From Betaproteobacteria bacterium (GTDB lineage Bacteria > Pseudomonadota > Gammaproteobacteria > Burkholderiales > Usitatibacteraceae), in contig JADJSD010000001.1 of NCBI GenBank assembly GCA_016711875.1, positions 1,364,001 to 1,428,000 of the forward strand: a stretch of 64,000 nt of DNA, read 5' to 3'. The position numbers and the translations under genes were made by a program. Shown here piece by piece: positions 27,070 to 36,398 of this stretch; the first letter of the stretch is position 1; each line of letters opens with the position of its first letter. The notes under the pieces were generated by a model that saw nothing but the letters and a program-made list of their open reading frames with translations, was not told the DNA's origin and ran no database searches.

Positions 27070-28859
27070 TGCGTTCCTTGCGGCGGCTGGCCGCCGCGCT
27101 TCTGCTCGCCGCGTCCTCCTTCGCCGCGGCCCAGGGCCTCGAGTCCGTCGTCATGCCGGGCAAGGTGATCGAGGGACACGCGAAGCTCGAGGCGAAGTGC
27201 GAGAGCTGCCACGTGCGCTTCGACAAGGCTGCGCAGTCGCGGCTGTGCGGCGAATGCCACAAGGCCGTCGCGGCCGATGTCCAGGCGAAGACGGGTTACC
27301 ACGGCCGCGCCCCGGAGGTGCAGGGGAAGGAATGCCGCGCCTGCCACACGGATCACAAGGGCCGCGAGGTGCACATCGCCGCTTTCGACGAGGCGAAGTT
27401 TGACCACGCGAGGACCGACTTCGCCCTCAGGGGCGGCCACGCCAAGCCCGGGCTCGAGTGCAGGTCGTGCCATGCGGCCGGCAAGCGCTGGCGGGAAGCG
27501 CCGGGGCAGTGCGTCGACTGTCACCGCAAGGACGACACGCACAAGGGTTCGCTGGGACCCAAATGCGCCGACTGCCACAACGAGAGGACGTGGAAGGAAG
27601 CGGCATTCGACCACGACAAGACCCGCTTCGCGCTCGTGGGCAAGCACGTCGACGCCAAGTGCACGGCCTGCCACGAGAAGGGCTACAAGGACACGCCGCG
27701 CGAGTGCGTCTCCTGCCACCGCAAGAACGATTCCCACAAGGGCCGCTACGGCCCGAAGTGCGAGACGTGCCACGACGCCCGCAACTGGGACAACCACTTT
27801 CCGCACGACACGAAGACGAAGTTCCCGCTGCACGGCAAGCACGCCAAGGCGAAGTGCGATTCCTGCCACAAGGCACCCCTCTACAAGGAGCCGCTGCCGA
27901 TGAAGTGCATCGGCTGCCATCGCGCCGACGACGTGCACAAGGGGGCCCAGGGCGAGGCCTGCGAGAAGTGCCACAACGACCGCGGCTGGAAGGGATCGTC
28001 GTTCGATCACGACAAGGAGACGAAATTCCCCCTCCGGTTCAAGCACAGGGAAGCGAAGTGCGAGTCGTGCCACAAGGCCGGCCTCAAGGTGAAGCTGGAG
28101 AAGACCTGCATCGCCTGCCACAAGGCGGACGACACCCACAAGGGCGGCTTCGGCGAGAAGTGCGAGTCTTGCCACGCCGACAAGTCGTGGAAGACGATCA
28201 CCTTCGACCACGAGCGCGACGCGGCCTTCGAGCTCGAGGGCAAGCACGCCCAGGTGAAGTGCGACGGCTGCCACAAGGCCAACCCTTACGCCCAGCGCAC
28301 GCCCGTCCAGTGCGAGGCCTGCCACGGCGGCGAGAAGGACCCGCACAAGGGCCAGCAGGGCAAGGTCTGCAGCCAGTGCCACAACGCCGCGTCCTGGACG
28401 AGGACCGCCTTCAACCACGCGAAGTCACGCTTCCCTCTCGCCGGAAGCCACGTGAAGGTCGCCTGCGATTCGTGCCACAAGTCCAGGCGCTACAAGGACG
28501 CGCCCAGCGAGTGCCGCTCCTGCCACGAGAAGGAGGACGTGCACAGGAAGACGCTCGGCCCGCGCTGCCAGGACTGCCACAACGTGCGCACCTGGAAGAG
28601 CTGGGACTACGACCACGCGAAGCGGGCGAAGTACCCCCTCGAGGGTGGGCACCGGAAGGCGACCTGCGCGTCCTGCCACACGCGCCCCACCGACGGGAGG
28701 GTCGAGACGTCCACGACGTGCTTCTCCTGCCATCGCGGCGACGACGTGCACGGCGGGGGATTCGGCACCCAGTGCGAGCGCTGCCATGAAGTGTCGTCAT
28801 GGAGGTCGATCCGCGCCGGCGCGGGCCTCGCGCCCGCGAGACCGAAGCCGGGGGGCTAG
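27069..28859 (+). CDS. 24-haem c-type cytochrome (cytochrome c3-like triplet modules)
   Basis: 596 residues with a signal peptide (RSLRRLAAALLLAASSFAAAQ). I count 24 CxxCH motifs, arranged in modules of about 65 residues with three haems each. A module reads CxSCHK...CxxCHxxDDxHKG...CxxCHNxxxW followed by FDHDKTxFxLxGKH. The two extra conserved His per module (FDH and GKH, and HKG) can supply distal ligands. This is the NHL-free cytochrome c3/class III-like pattern of periplasmic electron stores. It overlaps the preceding membrane-protein gene by one base and precedes the 44-motif cytochrome. The likely task is to relay electrons through the periplasm. The sequence is Lys-rich, so the protein would be basic. 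Confidence 0.88.
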   Translation: MRSLRRLAAALLLAASSFAAAQGLESVVMPGKVIEGHAKLEAKCESCHVRFDKAAQSRLCGECHKAVAADVQAKTGYHGRAPEVQGKECRACHTDHKGREVHIAAFDEAKFDHARTDFALRGGHAKPGLECRSCHAAGKRWREAPGQCVDCHRKDDTHKGSLGPKCADCHNERTWKEAAFDHDKTRFALVGKHVDAKCTACHEKGYKDTPRECVSCHRKNDSHKGRYGPKCETCHDARNWDNHFPHDTKTKFPLHGKHAKAKCDSCHKAPLYKEPLPMKCIGCHRADDVHKGAQGEACEKCHNDRGWKGSSFDHDKETKFPLRFKHREAKCESCHKAGLKVKLEKTCIACHKADDTHKGGFGEKCESCHADKSWKTITFDHERDAAFELEGKHAQVKCDGCHKANPYAQRTPVQCEACHGGEKDPHKGQQGKVCSQCHNAASWTRTAFNHAKSRFPLAGSHVKVACDSCHKSRRYKDAPSECRSCHEKEDVHRKTLGPRCQDCHNVRTWKSWDYDHAKRAKYPLEGGHRKATCASCHTRPTDGRVETSTTCFSCHRGDDVHGGGFGTQCERCHEVSSWRSIRAGAGLAPARPKPGG

Positions 28860-28891
28860 GCAAGCGGCGCGAAAGTCGCTACATTCTGCAC

Positions 28892-28908
28892 GCGGGAAAA
28901 TATCCCGC
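28892..28908. promoter_or_regulatory. Palindrome of the GYGGGA-TCCCRC family (site 4)
   Basis: GCGGGAAAATATCCCGC, a perfect inverted repeat around AAATA, placed in the 151-base gap between the two cytochrome genes. It is followed after 3 bases by an ATG (28912) in frame with the next gene, the same spacing as site 3. Confidence 0.6.
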
Positions 28909-29010
28909 GCCATGGAGCCGGCCCATAACAACAAGGGTTCCGCCTCGCGCACCGGCCCGCCGTCCCGTCCTGGAGGACCGGCGGCCGAGTCCCCCCAGGA
29001 GAGGTGCGCC

Positions 29011-32000
29011 ATGTCGTTCGTGATCCGCCACATTCGCCGGCTGGCCGGAAGCCTCGCGCTGCTCGCGGCCGGCTTCGCCGTCGTCCTCTGGGCCGGCGCC
29101 CAGCCCGCGCCCCGCAGCTTCGACCATGTCCGCACGGGCTTCCCGCTCTCCGGCGCGCACCAGCAGACCCGCTGCGAGTCGTGCCACGTCCAGGGCCTCT
29201 TCCGCGGCACGCCGCGCGACTGCGCCACCTGCCACCAGCCCGGGAGCCGATTCGCCCGCACAGCGAAGCCCACGGAACACATCGCGACGCAGGTCAACTG
29301 CGACAACTGCCACCGCGCCTCGGCCTGGCTGCCCGCCTCGTTCTCGCACGGTGCCGTGACGCCCGGCACGTGCGCCAACTGCCACAACGGTTCCACCGCG
29401 AGCGGCAAGTCCGGCAACCACCCGGTCACGACCGCCTCCTGCGACGCCTGCCACCGCACGAACGCGTGGAAGCCGGCGTTCTTCGACCATCGCACCGTGA
29501 GCGCCGGCAGCTGCGCGAATTGCCACAACGGCGCCGCCGCGACGGGCAAGCCGACAGGCCACGTGACGACGACCGCATCCTGCGACACCTGCCATGCGAC
29601 GACCGCCTGGCGGCCGGCCTCCTTCAGCCACGCCGGGATCGCACCGGGCAGTTGCGCCTCCTGCCACAACGGCACCGCCGCCACCGGCAAGAGCGCGAAC
29701 CACCTGCCCACCACGCAGGCCTGCGATTCCTGCCACACGAATCGGGCCTGGAAGCCGGCCACGTTCACCCACAGCGGCGTGACGGCGGGCTCGTGCGCCT
29801 CGTGCCACAACGGCTCGACGGCGACCGGCAAGAACAACAGTCACATCCCGACGACGGCTTCCTGCGACCAGTGCCACAAGACGAGCGGGTGGAAACCCAC
29901 GACCTTCAATCACAATTCCGTGACGGCGGGCTCGTGCGCCTCGTGCCACAACGGCTCGACGGCGACCGGCAAGAACAACAACCACATCCCGACGACTGCG
30001 GCCTGCGACAGCTGCCACCGCACGACGGGATGGAAGCCCGCGACGTTCAACCACAGTTCGGTGACGGCAGGCTCGTGCGCCACTTGCCACAACGGCTCGA
30101 CAGCGACCGGCAAGAACAACGGCCACATCCCGACGACGGCGGCCTGCGACAGCTGCCATCGCACGACGGCCTGGAAGCCCGCGACGTTCAATCACAGTTC
30201 GGTGACGGCCGGCTCGTGCGCGACTTGCCACAACGGCTCCACGGCCACGGGCAAGAACAATTCCCACGTCCCGACGACGGCGGCGTGCGACAGCTGCCAC
30301 CGCACGACGGGATGGAAGCCCGCGACGTTCAACCACAGTTCGGTGACGGCAGGCTCGTGCGCCACTTGCCACAACGGCTCGACGGCGACCGGCAAGAACA
30401 ACGGCCACATCCCGACGACGGCGGCCTGCGACAGCTGCCATCGCACGACGGCCTGGAAGCCGGCGACGTTCAGCCACAATTCGGTGACGGCGGGTTCGTG
30501 CGCGACCTGCCACAACGGCTCGACGGCGACCGGCAAGAACAACAATCACATCCCGACGACGGCGGCCTGCGACCAGTGCCATCGCACGACGGCCTGGAAG
30601 CCCGCGACGTTCAACCACGGTTCGGTGACGGCCGGCTCGTGCGCGACCTGCCACAACGGCTCGACGGCGACCGGCAAGAACAACAATCACATCCCGACGA
30701 CGGCGGCCTGCGACCAGTGTCACCGCACCACCGCGTGGAAGCCCGCGACCTTCAATCACGCGAGCGTCACGCCCGGCAGCTGCGCCACCTGTCACAACGG
30801 CTCGACGGCCACCGGCAAGAACAACAATCACGTTCCGACGACGGCGGCCTGCGACAGCTGCCATCGCACGACGGCCTGGAAGCCCGCGACGTTCAATCAC
30901 AATTCAGTGACGGCGGGTTCGTGCGCCACGTGCCACAACGGCTCGACGGCGACCGGCAAGAACAACGGCCACATTCCGACGACGGCGGCTTGCGACCAGT
31001 GCCATCGCACGACGGCCTGGAAGCCGGCGACTTTCAATCACGCGAGCGTCACGCCCGGCAGCTGCGCCACCTGCCACAACGGCTCGACGGCCACCGGCAA
31101 GAACAACAACCACATCCCGACGACGGCGGCCTGCGACAGCTGCCATCGCACGACGGCCTGGAAGCCGGCGACCTTCAATCACGCGAGCGTCACGCCGGGC
31201 AGCTGCGCGACCTGCCACAACGGCTCCACGGCCACGGGCAAGAACAACGGCCATATCCCGACGACGGCCGCCTGCGACAGCTGCCACCGCACGACGGCCT
31301 GGAAGCCGGCGACGTTCAACCACACCGGCGTTGCCGCTGGCACCTGCGCGACCTGCCACAACGGATCCACGGCCACGGGCAAGAACAATGGCCATATCCC
31401 GACGACGGCCGCCTGCGACAGCTGCCACCGCACGACGGCCTGGAAACCCGCGACGTTCAGTCATTCGAGCGTCACGCCGGGCAGTTGCGCAACCTGCCAC
31501 AACGGTTCGACGGCGACCGGCAAGAACAATGGCCACATCCCGACCACCGCGGCCTGCGACAGCTGCCACCGCACGACGGCGTGGAAGCCCGCGACCTTCA
31601 ATCACACCGGCGTCACGCCCGGCAGTTGCGCCACGTGCCACAACGGCTCGACGGCCACCGGAAAGAACGCCACGCACCTGCCCACGACGGCGGCCTGCGA
31701 CACCTGCCACCGGACCACCGCCTGGAAGCCGGCGACTTTCAGCCACACGAGCGTCACGCCCGGCAGTTGCGCCACCTGCCACAACGGGGTGTCGGCCACG
31801 GGCAAGACGGCGTCCCACGTTCCGACGACGCTCTCCTGCGACAGCTGCCATCGCACGACGGCGTGGAAACCGGCGACCTTCAGCCACACGAGCGTCACGC
31901 CCGGCAGCTGCGGGACCTGTCACAACGGCTCGACGGCCACGGGCAAGGGCGCCTCGCACTTCGTCACCACGCGCGCCTGCGACGCCTGCCACAAGACGAC

Positions 32001-32325
32001 CGGCTGGACACCCGTGACCACGTACACGCACCTCTCGCCGTTCTTCAAGTCCCACGGGACGCGGGTCTCGTGCAACGGCTGCCACACCTCGAAGAACGAG
32101 CAGATTCCGTGGCCCTACACGGCCTACAAGCCGGACTGCGCGGGCTGCCACGCGAACAAGTACAAGCCCGGCGAGCATGTGAAGAGCGACTCGCCCAAGA
32201 TTCTCTACACCGTGGCGGAGTTGAAGGACTGTTCGGGCGCATGCCACACCTACACCAACGCCACGTTCACCACGATCAAGAAGTCGCGCTCGGGCGAGCA
32301 CTCGGGCACCAAGGGAGGTTTCTAG
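29011..32325 (+). CDS. Giant tandem-repeat multihaem cytochrome (44 haem motifs)
   Basis: 1104 residues from ATG 29011, chosen because AGGAGAGG lies 6 bases upstream and a signal/anchor segment (LAGSLALLAAGFAVVLWAG) follows. ATG 28912 in the same frame is an alternative. I count 43 CxxCH motifs plus one CSGACH (CX3CH) near the end. From nucleotide 29299 the frame consists of 47-residue units, each with two CxxCH and two extra His: CDxCHRTTAWKPATFxH, then GSCATCHNGSTATGKNNxH. Nineteen whole units fit exactly into 29299-31977 without a single indel. One extra His per haem would allow bis-His ligation throughout. It is directly followed by the beta-barrel gene. The likely role is long-range electron transfer at or beyond the outer membrane. 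Confidence 0.88.
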   Translation: MSFVIRHIRRLAGSLALLAAGFAVVLWAGAQPAPRSFDHVRTGFPLSGAHQQTRCESCHVQGLFRGTPRDCATCHQPGSRFARTAKPTEHIATQVNCDNCHRASAWLPASFSHGAVTPGTCANCHNGSTASGKSGNHPVTTASCDACHRTNAWKPAFFDHRTVSAGSCANCHNGAAATGKPTGHVTTTASCDTCHATTAWRPASFSHAGIAPGSCASCHNGTAATGKSANHLPTTQACDSCHTNRAWKPATFTHSGVTAGSCASCHNGSTATGKNNSHIPTTASCDQCHKTSGWKPTTFNHNSVTAGSCASCHNGSTATGKNNNHIPTTAACDSCHRTTGWKPATFNHSSVTAGSCATCHNGSTATGKNNGHIPTTAACDSCHRTTAWKPATFNHSSVTAGSCATCHNGSTATGKNNSHVPTTAACDSCHRTTGWKPATFNHSSVTAGSCATCHNGSTATGKNNGHIPTTAACDSCHRTTAWKPATFSHNSVTAGSCATCHNGSTATGKNNNHIPTTAACDQCHRTTAWKPATFNHGSVTAGSCATCHNGSTATGKNNNHIPTTAACDQCHRTTAWKPATFNHASVTPGSCATCHNGSTATGKNNNHVPTTAACDSCHRTTAWKPATFNHNSVTAGSCATCHNGSTATGKNNGHIPTTAACDQCHRTTAWKPATFNHASVTPGSCATCHNGSTATGKNNNHIPTTAACDSCHRTTAWKPATFNHASVTPGSCATCHNGSTATGKNNGHIPTTAACDSCHRTTAWKPATFNHTGVAAGTCATCHNGSTATGKNNGHIPTTAACDSCHRTTAWKPATFSHSSVTPGSCATCHNGSTATGKNNGHIPTTAACDSCHRTTAWKPATFNHTGVTPGSCATCHNGSTATGKNATHLPTTAACDTCHRTTAWKPATFSHTSVTPGSCATCHNGVSATGKTASHVPTTLSCDSCHRTTAWKPATFSHTSVTPGSCGTCHNGSTATGKGASHFVTTRACDACHKTTGWTPVTTYTHLSPFFKSHGTRVSCNGCHTSKNEQIPWPYTAYKPDCAGCHANKYKPGEHVKSDSPKILYTVAELKDCSGACHTYTNATFTTIKKSRSGEHSGTKGGF
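29299..31977 (+). repeat. Nineteen tandem 141-bp coding repeats
   Basis: The TGC codon opening unit 1 is at 29299 and that of unit 20 at 31978, a distance of 2679 = 19 x 141. Units differ by scattered substitutions (for example NNGH, NNNH or NNSH; SSVTAG or ASVTPG), and neighbours in the middle of the array are the most alike, as expected from unequal crossover or gene conversion. Units 1-4 and 18-20 are the most diverged. Confidence 0.95.
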
Positions 32326-34545
32326 ATGTCGCACCGCACAGGAGGAACGGGGATCAGCCGGGACCCCCGCTCGTCCGGATGGATCGCCGCGCTCGTCGCC
32401 GCATTCACCGTTCTCGCCGTGCTGGCCCTTTCGCAGCCGGCACACGCGCAGATCATCGACCAGCTCGACGTGACCACGAAGGGTCGCGACGCGGAGATCC
32501 GCATCCGCTTCGTGACGACGGTGCAGTACCTGCGCCATTCGCCGCCGGCCAAGGGCCGCCTCATGAAGGTCGAGTTCCAGATCACCGGTCCGACCGACAG
32601 CCAGATCGGCGGGCGCCTCATCACGGAATCGCGTTCCTATCCGGGCGACGCGAACCTTCCGGCCTTCGAGGTTCGCTACGTCGCCGCCCAGAACGCGCTC
32701 ACGGTCGAGTTCCAGCGGGAAGTCGCCTGGCGCGTGAGCGGTGGAGGCGACGGCCGCTCGATCCTCGTTCGCGTGCCGCTGCCGCCCGCCAAGGCCGCCG
32801 CCACGCCACCGCCCAAGGCGCCCGCGAAGGGCGCTTCCCCCGCAGCACCCGCGAAGCCCGCCGTCGCGCCCGAACCGAAGCCGTCCGCCCCCTCCCTGGC
32901 GACGGATCCGGCCCTCGAGCGCGACGGCGCGGCGATCGTGGCCGAAGCCCGCAAGGCGCTCGCGGAAGGGCGCGCCGAGGAGGCGATCGAGCGGCTCAAC
33001 CGGGCCCTCAACCTGCCTCCCGGCGCGTTCTCCGCGGAAGCGCAGGAGCTCATCGGGCAGGCGCGCGAGGCCAATGGCGAGACGGCCAAGGCGCGCGCGG
33101 AGTACGAGCTCTACCTCAAGCTCTATCCCGACAGCCCCGGCGCCGGGCGCGTGCGCGAACAGCTCGCGAAGCTCGGCGCGGCGCCCCCGGCAGGGCGCCC
33201 CGAGCGACAGGCCCGGCCGCCGGAGAAGACGGTTTACGGCAGTGTCTCCAGCACCTATTACCGCGGCGCCACGAAATACGACGCATCGCTCGCGCCGCCG
33301 CTTCCGGGCCTGCCGCCGCCGGACCAGGTCTCGCTCACCTCGACCGACCAGTCGGCGTTCGTCACGAACATCGACGTCACCGGCCGCTACCAGAACGGGC
33401 CCTGGGACAACAAGCTCGTCTTCCGCGACACGCAGACCACCACGCTCATCGCCGGCGACAAGAACGAGAACCGCCTCGCCGCGGCGTACTACGAGCTGAA
33501 CCAGAAGGAGCGCGACGCGAGCATTCGCCTGGGCCGCCAGTCCTCGCCGGGCGCGGGGGTGCTGGGCCGGTTCGACGGCGGCTGGGCGCGCCTGGGCGTG
33601 ACGCCGTCCATCAAGCTGAACGTCGTCGGGGGCCGCACGGTGGAGTACTACGACGCGCCGCGCCGCAGCCTCCTGGGCGCGAGCATGGATGTCGGGCCGT
33701 GGGACAACCGCCTGACGACGAGCCTCTACGCCATCGCCCAGCGCCTGGACGGCGTCGTCGACCGGCAGGCGGTCGGCACGGAGATGCGCTATTTCGACCC
33801 GACCCGCAACGCCTTCCTCGTCTTCGACTACGACACGAAGTTCAAGCAGGTGGGTACGGCGATGCTGCAGGCCAACTGGCTCACCGGAGCGGGCACCAAC
33901 TATGCGTTCCTTTATGACCGCCGCCGCACGCCGCCGCTGCAGGTCTCGAACGTCTCCTATGCCTACGGCGGGGCCAGCCTGCGCGAACTGATGGATACCG
34001 GGTTCGGTTACGACGACTTGCGCAAGCAGGCCCTGGGCGTCACGCCGGTCTCCGACCTCGTCTCCATCGGCGTCACCCATCCGCTCTCGGCACGGTGGCA
34101 GCTGGGCGCCGACGTGAAGCTCTCCCGTATCGGTGCGACCGAGGCCGTGGGCCAGTACCCGGCTACCCCCCCGAGCGGAAATCTCTGGGTCTACACCGTG
34201 CAGGGAATCGGCACCGGGCTCCTCGCCACGAACGATGTCTTCGTCGCGAGCCTCGCCCTCAACCGGGCGGAGACCTACGACGGCACCTCCGTGAGCGCGT
34301 CCTATGTCCGGGTCATCGAGAAGTGGCGCCTGGAGGCCGGCCTCAAGTATTACGGGCAGAAGGACGCGAACGACCTGAAGCTGACCCGCTGGACGCCCAG
34401 CGCGAAGGCCGGCTACCGCTGGGCCGACCACCTCACGTTCGAAGGCGAGGCGGGCGCCGAGTACTCCAAGCTGAAGGGGCCGACGCAGACGGAAGACACC
34501 CGGCGCCACTATTTCAACGTCGGATTCCGGTGGGATTTCTACTGA
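32326..34545 (+). CDS. Outer-membrane beta-barrel protein with TPR-like linker, cytochrome partner
   Basis: 739 residues whose ATG follows the cytochrome stop codon with no gap. A signal peptide ends near AHAQ (about residue 43). The N-terminal part (44-145) is a beta-rich AMIN-like domain (DVTTKGRDAEIRIRFVTTVQYLRH). A Pro/Ala linker and a tetratricopeptide segment follow (about 203-290, AEARKALAEGRAEEAIERLNRALN and AKARAEYELYLKLYPDSP). The rest alternates polar and hydrophobic residues as in an outer-membrane barrel and ends HYFNVGFRWDFY with a terminal aromatic. By analogy with porin-cytochrome conduits it could insulate or anchor the multihaem protein in the outer membrane. The barrel call rests on pattern, not alignment. 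Confidence 0.75.
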   Translation: MSHRTGGTGISRDPRSSGWIAALVAAFTVLAVLALSQPAHAQIIDQLDVTTKGRDAEIRIRFVTTVQYLRHSPPAKGRLMKVEFQITGPTDSQIGGRLITESRSYPGDANLPAFEVRYVAAQNALTVEFQREVAWRVSGGGDGRSILVRVPLPPAKAAATPPPKAPAKGASPAAPAKPAVAPEPKPSAPSLATDPALERDGAAIVAEARKALAEGRAEEAIERLNRALNLPPGAFSAEAQELIGQAREANGETAKARAEYELYLKLYPDSPGAGRVREQLAKLGAAPPAGRPERQARPPEKTVYGSVSSTYYRGATKYDASLAPPLPGLPPPDQVSLTSTDQSAFVTNIDVTGRYQNGPWDNKLVFRDTQTTTLIAGDKNENRLAAAYYELNQKERDASIRLGRQSSPGAGVLGRFDGGWARLGVTPSIKLNVVGGRTVEYYDAPRRSLLGASMDVGPWDNRLTTSLYAIAQRLDGVVDRQAVGTEMRYFDPTRNAFLVFDYDTKFKQVGTAMLQANWLTGAGTNYAFLYDRRRTPPLQVSNVSYAYGGASLRELMDTGFGYDDLRKQALGVTPVSDLVSIGVTHPLSARWQLGADVKLSRIGATEAVGQYPATPPSGNLWVYTVQGIGTGLLATNDVFVASLALNRAETYDGTSVSASYVRVIEKWRLEAGLKYYGQKDANDLKLTRWTPSAKAGYRWADHLTFEGEAGAEYSKLKGPTQTEDTRRHYFNVGFRWDFY

Positions 34546-34611
34546 CCGGCGGCGAGTCCGCCCGCCGCTGCGGCCCTTCGCCCCGTTTTCCGCATTTTCG
34601 TCGCTTTCCGC

Positions 34612-34640
34612 TTAAGCCCGGCGGGTCGCCTCGCTAGATT
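34612..34640 (+). promoter_or_regulatory. Candidate sigma70 promoter of the small membrane protein gene
   Basis: TTAAGC (34612-34617), a 17-base spacer and TAGATT (34635-34640). The spacer end TCGCCTCGC is identical to that before the -10 of the TonB receptor promoter. The -35 is weak. Confidence 0.4.
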
Positions 34641-34696
34641 GGCGCCATGTCGAACGCGCCCGCCGGGCGCCGACCGGTCAACGGAAGGACGAAATC

Positions 34697-34927
34697 ATGA
34701 ACAAGCTCGGATACCTGGACACCCTGCACTCGGTCGCCATCGCCGTCGTCGTGGCGGGGGTCATCGTGGGATGGGCTGGACACACGGCCCAGCAGGTTCG
34801 CTCCCTCCCGGATGGCGACGTGGCGATCACCGACGACGGCCGCATGAAGGTGACGGTCACCGCCGAGCGCCTCGAGGCCCCGTCCGCGCGTACCGCGTCG
34901 GCCCCGCCGATGGCTCGCCAGATCTGA
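34697..34927 (+). CDS. Small single-span membrane protein
   Basis: 76 residues preceded by AAGGA at a good distance from ATG. One hydrophobic segment (about residues 13-27, VAIAVVVAGVIVGWAG) is followed by a polar tail containing DGDVAITDDGRMKVTVTAERLE. I do not recognise a family. It is followed by a strong terminator and preceded by its own candidate promoter, so it is probably a monocistronic gene and genuinely expressed. It sits between the cytochrome conduit and the signalling block without clear membership of either. Confidence 0.6.
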   Translation: MNKLGYLDTLHSVAIAVVVAGVIVGWAGHTAQQVRSLPDGDVAITDDGRMKVTVTAERLEAPSARTASAPPMARQI

Positions 34928-34952
34928 AGATCCCTGAAGGTGGACCCTCCTG

Positions 34953-34981
34953 CCCCGGCCGCAAGCCGGGGTTTTTTTTTT
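34953..34981 (+). terminator. Rho-independent terminator after the small membrane protein gene
   Basis: Seven-bp stem CCCCGGC/GCCGGGG (34953-34959 and 34965-34971), five-base loop, then ten T (34972-34981). It is the clearest terminator in the window. The following bases 34985-35020 contain GGGGACA...TGTCCCC hairpins. Confidence 0.9.
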
Positions 34982-35125
34982 GGTGGGGACACCTGTCCCC
35001 AAATACACCTGTCCCCGGTGTTTACCGCGCGTTTCATTCCCAAGATGGCGCGTTTCGTCGCGGGAGCGTCGCCACTTGCCGCGCAGCCGCAATATCCTGC
35101 AACTTCAACCCCGAGGAATCACGCC

Positions 35126-35287
35126 GTGAGATCGTCCCCGACCCGCCCGATGCCCGTGCCCTGGAAGACGCGCCCGACGCCCGCCACGCCCGCCAATCCG
35201 CGCCCGCCCGGCACTTCGCTTCCGGCGCGACCCGGCATCCGCGGCCGATGGAAGCCGATCCACCGCGTCGGTCCGGCCCGCAGCTGA
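35126..35287 (+). CDS. Possible small basic Pro/Arg-rich protein
   Basis: 53 residues from GTG 35126 with GAGGAA 8 bases upstream. It is very rich in Pro, Arg and Thr, with no hydrophobic segment and no recognisable family. It occupies the otherwise empty 34982-35321 gap. High G+C inflates chance open frames, so this is a weak candidate. The rest of the gap holds only the GGGGAC/GTCCCC hairpins near 34985. Confidence 0.25.
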   Translation: MRSSPTRPMPVPWKTRPTPATPANPRPPGTSLPARPGIRGRWKPIHRVGPARS

Positions 35288-35321
35288 TACGCTAGCGGCC
35301 GCCCGTCCGGACCGCCCGCCC

Positions 35322-36398
35322 GTGAACGCCTACGCCCACCTTTTCGATGGCCTCACCCTCAAGCGCGCCGCGCTGGTGACGCTGCTGTGCGTGTGGGCGT
35401 CGGCCATCACGGTCTGGTTCTTCATCAACACGTACCTCGACCTGCTGGTGTCCGCGCTGTGCGTGGGCTACACCTGCATGGTCCTCTTCACCGTGGCGAC
35501 GAACCTGCGCCAGGACCGCGTGCCCCAGTGGGTTCTGCAAGTCTGCGGCATCGTCGCCGGCTCGTTCCTGGGCACCGTGCTCGCCGGGGTGGTGAAGGGC
35601 CGCGACCTCTCGATGATGTTCAGCGAGCGCCTCTTCGGCGTGCTCGTGACGATGGGCCTGGGGATCGGCTTCGGCTGCATGGCGCTGTCGGTCTACATCT
35701 TCCGCGAGCGCGAGTCGCGCCACGCGGCGCAACTCGCCAATGCCGCGGCGTTGCGCCACCAGCTCGAGAAGAATGTCCTCGAGTCGCGCCTCGCCCTCAT
35801 GCAGGCGCAGGTGGAGCCGCACTTCCTCTTCAACACCCTGGCCAACGTGCAGCACCTGGTGGAGACGAACCCTCCCGTGGCCTCGCAGATGCTCGAGAGC
35901 CTCATCCAGTACCTGCGGGCGGCGCTGCCGCGCATGCGCGAGGACGTGACCACCGTCGGGCGCGAGGCGGAGATGGCCCGCGCCTTCCTCGAGATCCACC
36001 GCATGCGCATGGGCTCTCGGCTCGACTACGAGATCGACGTGCCCGCGGCCCTCGCCGACCGCCCCTTCCCGCCGATGATGCTCATCACGCTGGTGGAGAA
36101 CGCGCTCAAGCACGGCATCGACCCCTGCTGCGAGGCCGGGCGCATCTCGGTGCGCGCGTGGGAGGAGGGCGGGAAGCTCCGCTACAGCGTGGCCGACACG
36201 GGCCTGGGCATTTCCACGAAAAAGGGCACGGGGGTGGGGCTCGCCAACATCCGCGAACGGCTGAAGGCGCTGCACGGCTGCGACGCGCGCCTGGTGCTGG
36301 AGGAGAACGAGCCGCGCGGGGTGGTGGCCACGATCGAGCTGGAGGCGCTGGCCCCGCAGGAGGCGCTCGCCCCGCGGCACGAGGCGCGGGTCGCATGA
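35322..36398 (+). CDS. LytS/AlgZ-type sensor histidine kinase (pair 1)
   Basis: 358 residues from GTG 35322. Four hydrophobic segments span about residues 15-125. A short coiled stretch is followed by the His_kinase (LytS-type) phosphoacceptor box ALMQAQVEPHFLFNTLANVQHL (His about residue 167), and an HATPase domain with LVENALKHGID (N box), VADTGLGIS (G1 box) and GVGLANIRERL (G2 box). No periplasmic sensor domain is present, so the signal is probably sensed in or at the membrane. The stop overlaps the regulator start by 4 bases (ATGA). The family controls diverse processes such as autolysis and alginate synthesis; the signal here is unknown. Confidence 0.9.
   Translation: MNAYAHLFDGLTLKRAALVTLLCVWASAITVWFFINTYLDLLVSALCVGYTCMVLFTVATNLRQDRVPQWVLQVCGIVAGSFLGTVLAGVVKGRDLSMMFSERLFGVLVTMGLGIGFGCMALSVYIFRERESRHAAQLANAAALRHQLEKNVLESRLALMQAQVEPHFLFNTLANVQHLVETNPPVASQMLESLIQYLRAALPRMREDVTTVGREAEMARAFLEIHRMRMGSRLDYEIDVPAALADRPFPPMMLITLVENALKHGIDPCCEAGRISVRAWEEGGKLRYSVADTGLGISTKKGTGVGLANIRERLKALHGCDARLVLEENEPRGVVATIELEALAPQEALAPRHEARVA

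Noticed and set aside
29299..31977. CRISPR-like array
   Set aside because: The repeats are directly adjacent, 141 bp, coding and have no unique spacers.
29004..33917. A 1637-codon plus-strand frame overlapping the repeat cytochrome
   Set aside because: It is the shifted frame of the 141-bp repeats (141 is divisible by 3, so any stop-free frame stays open along the array). The CxxCH frame has the RBS, signal peptide and conserved His.
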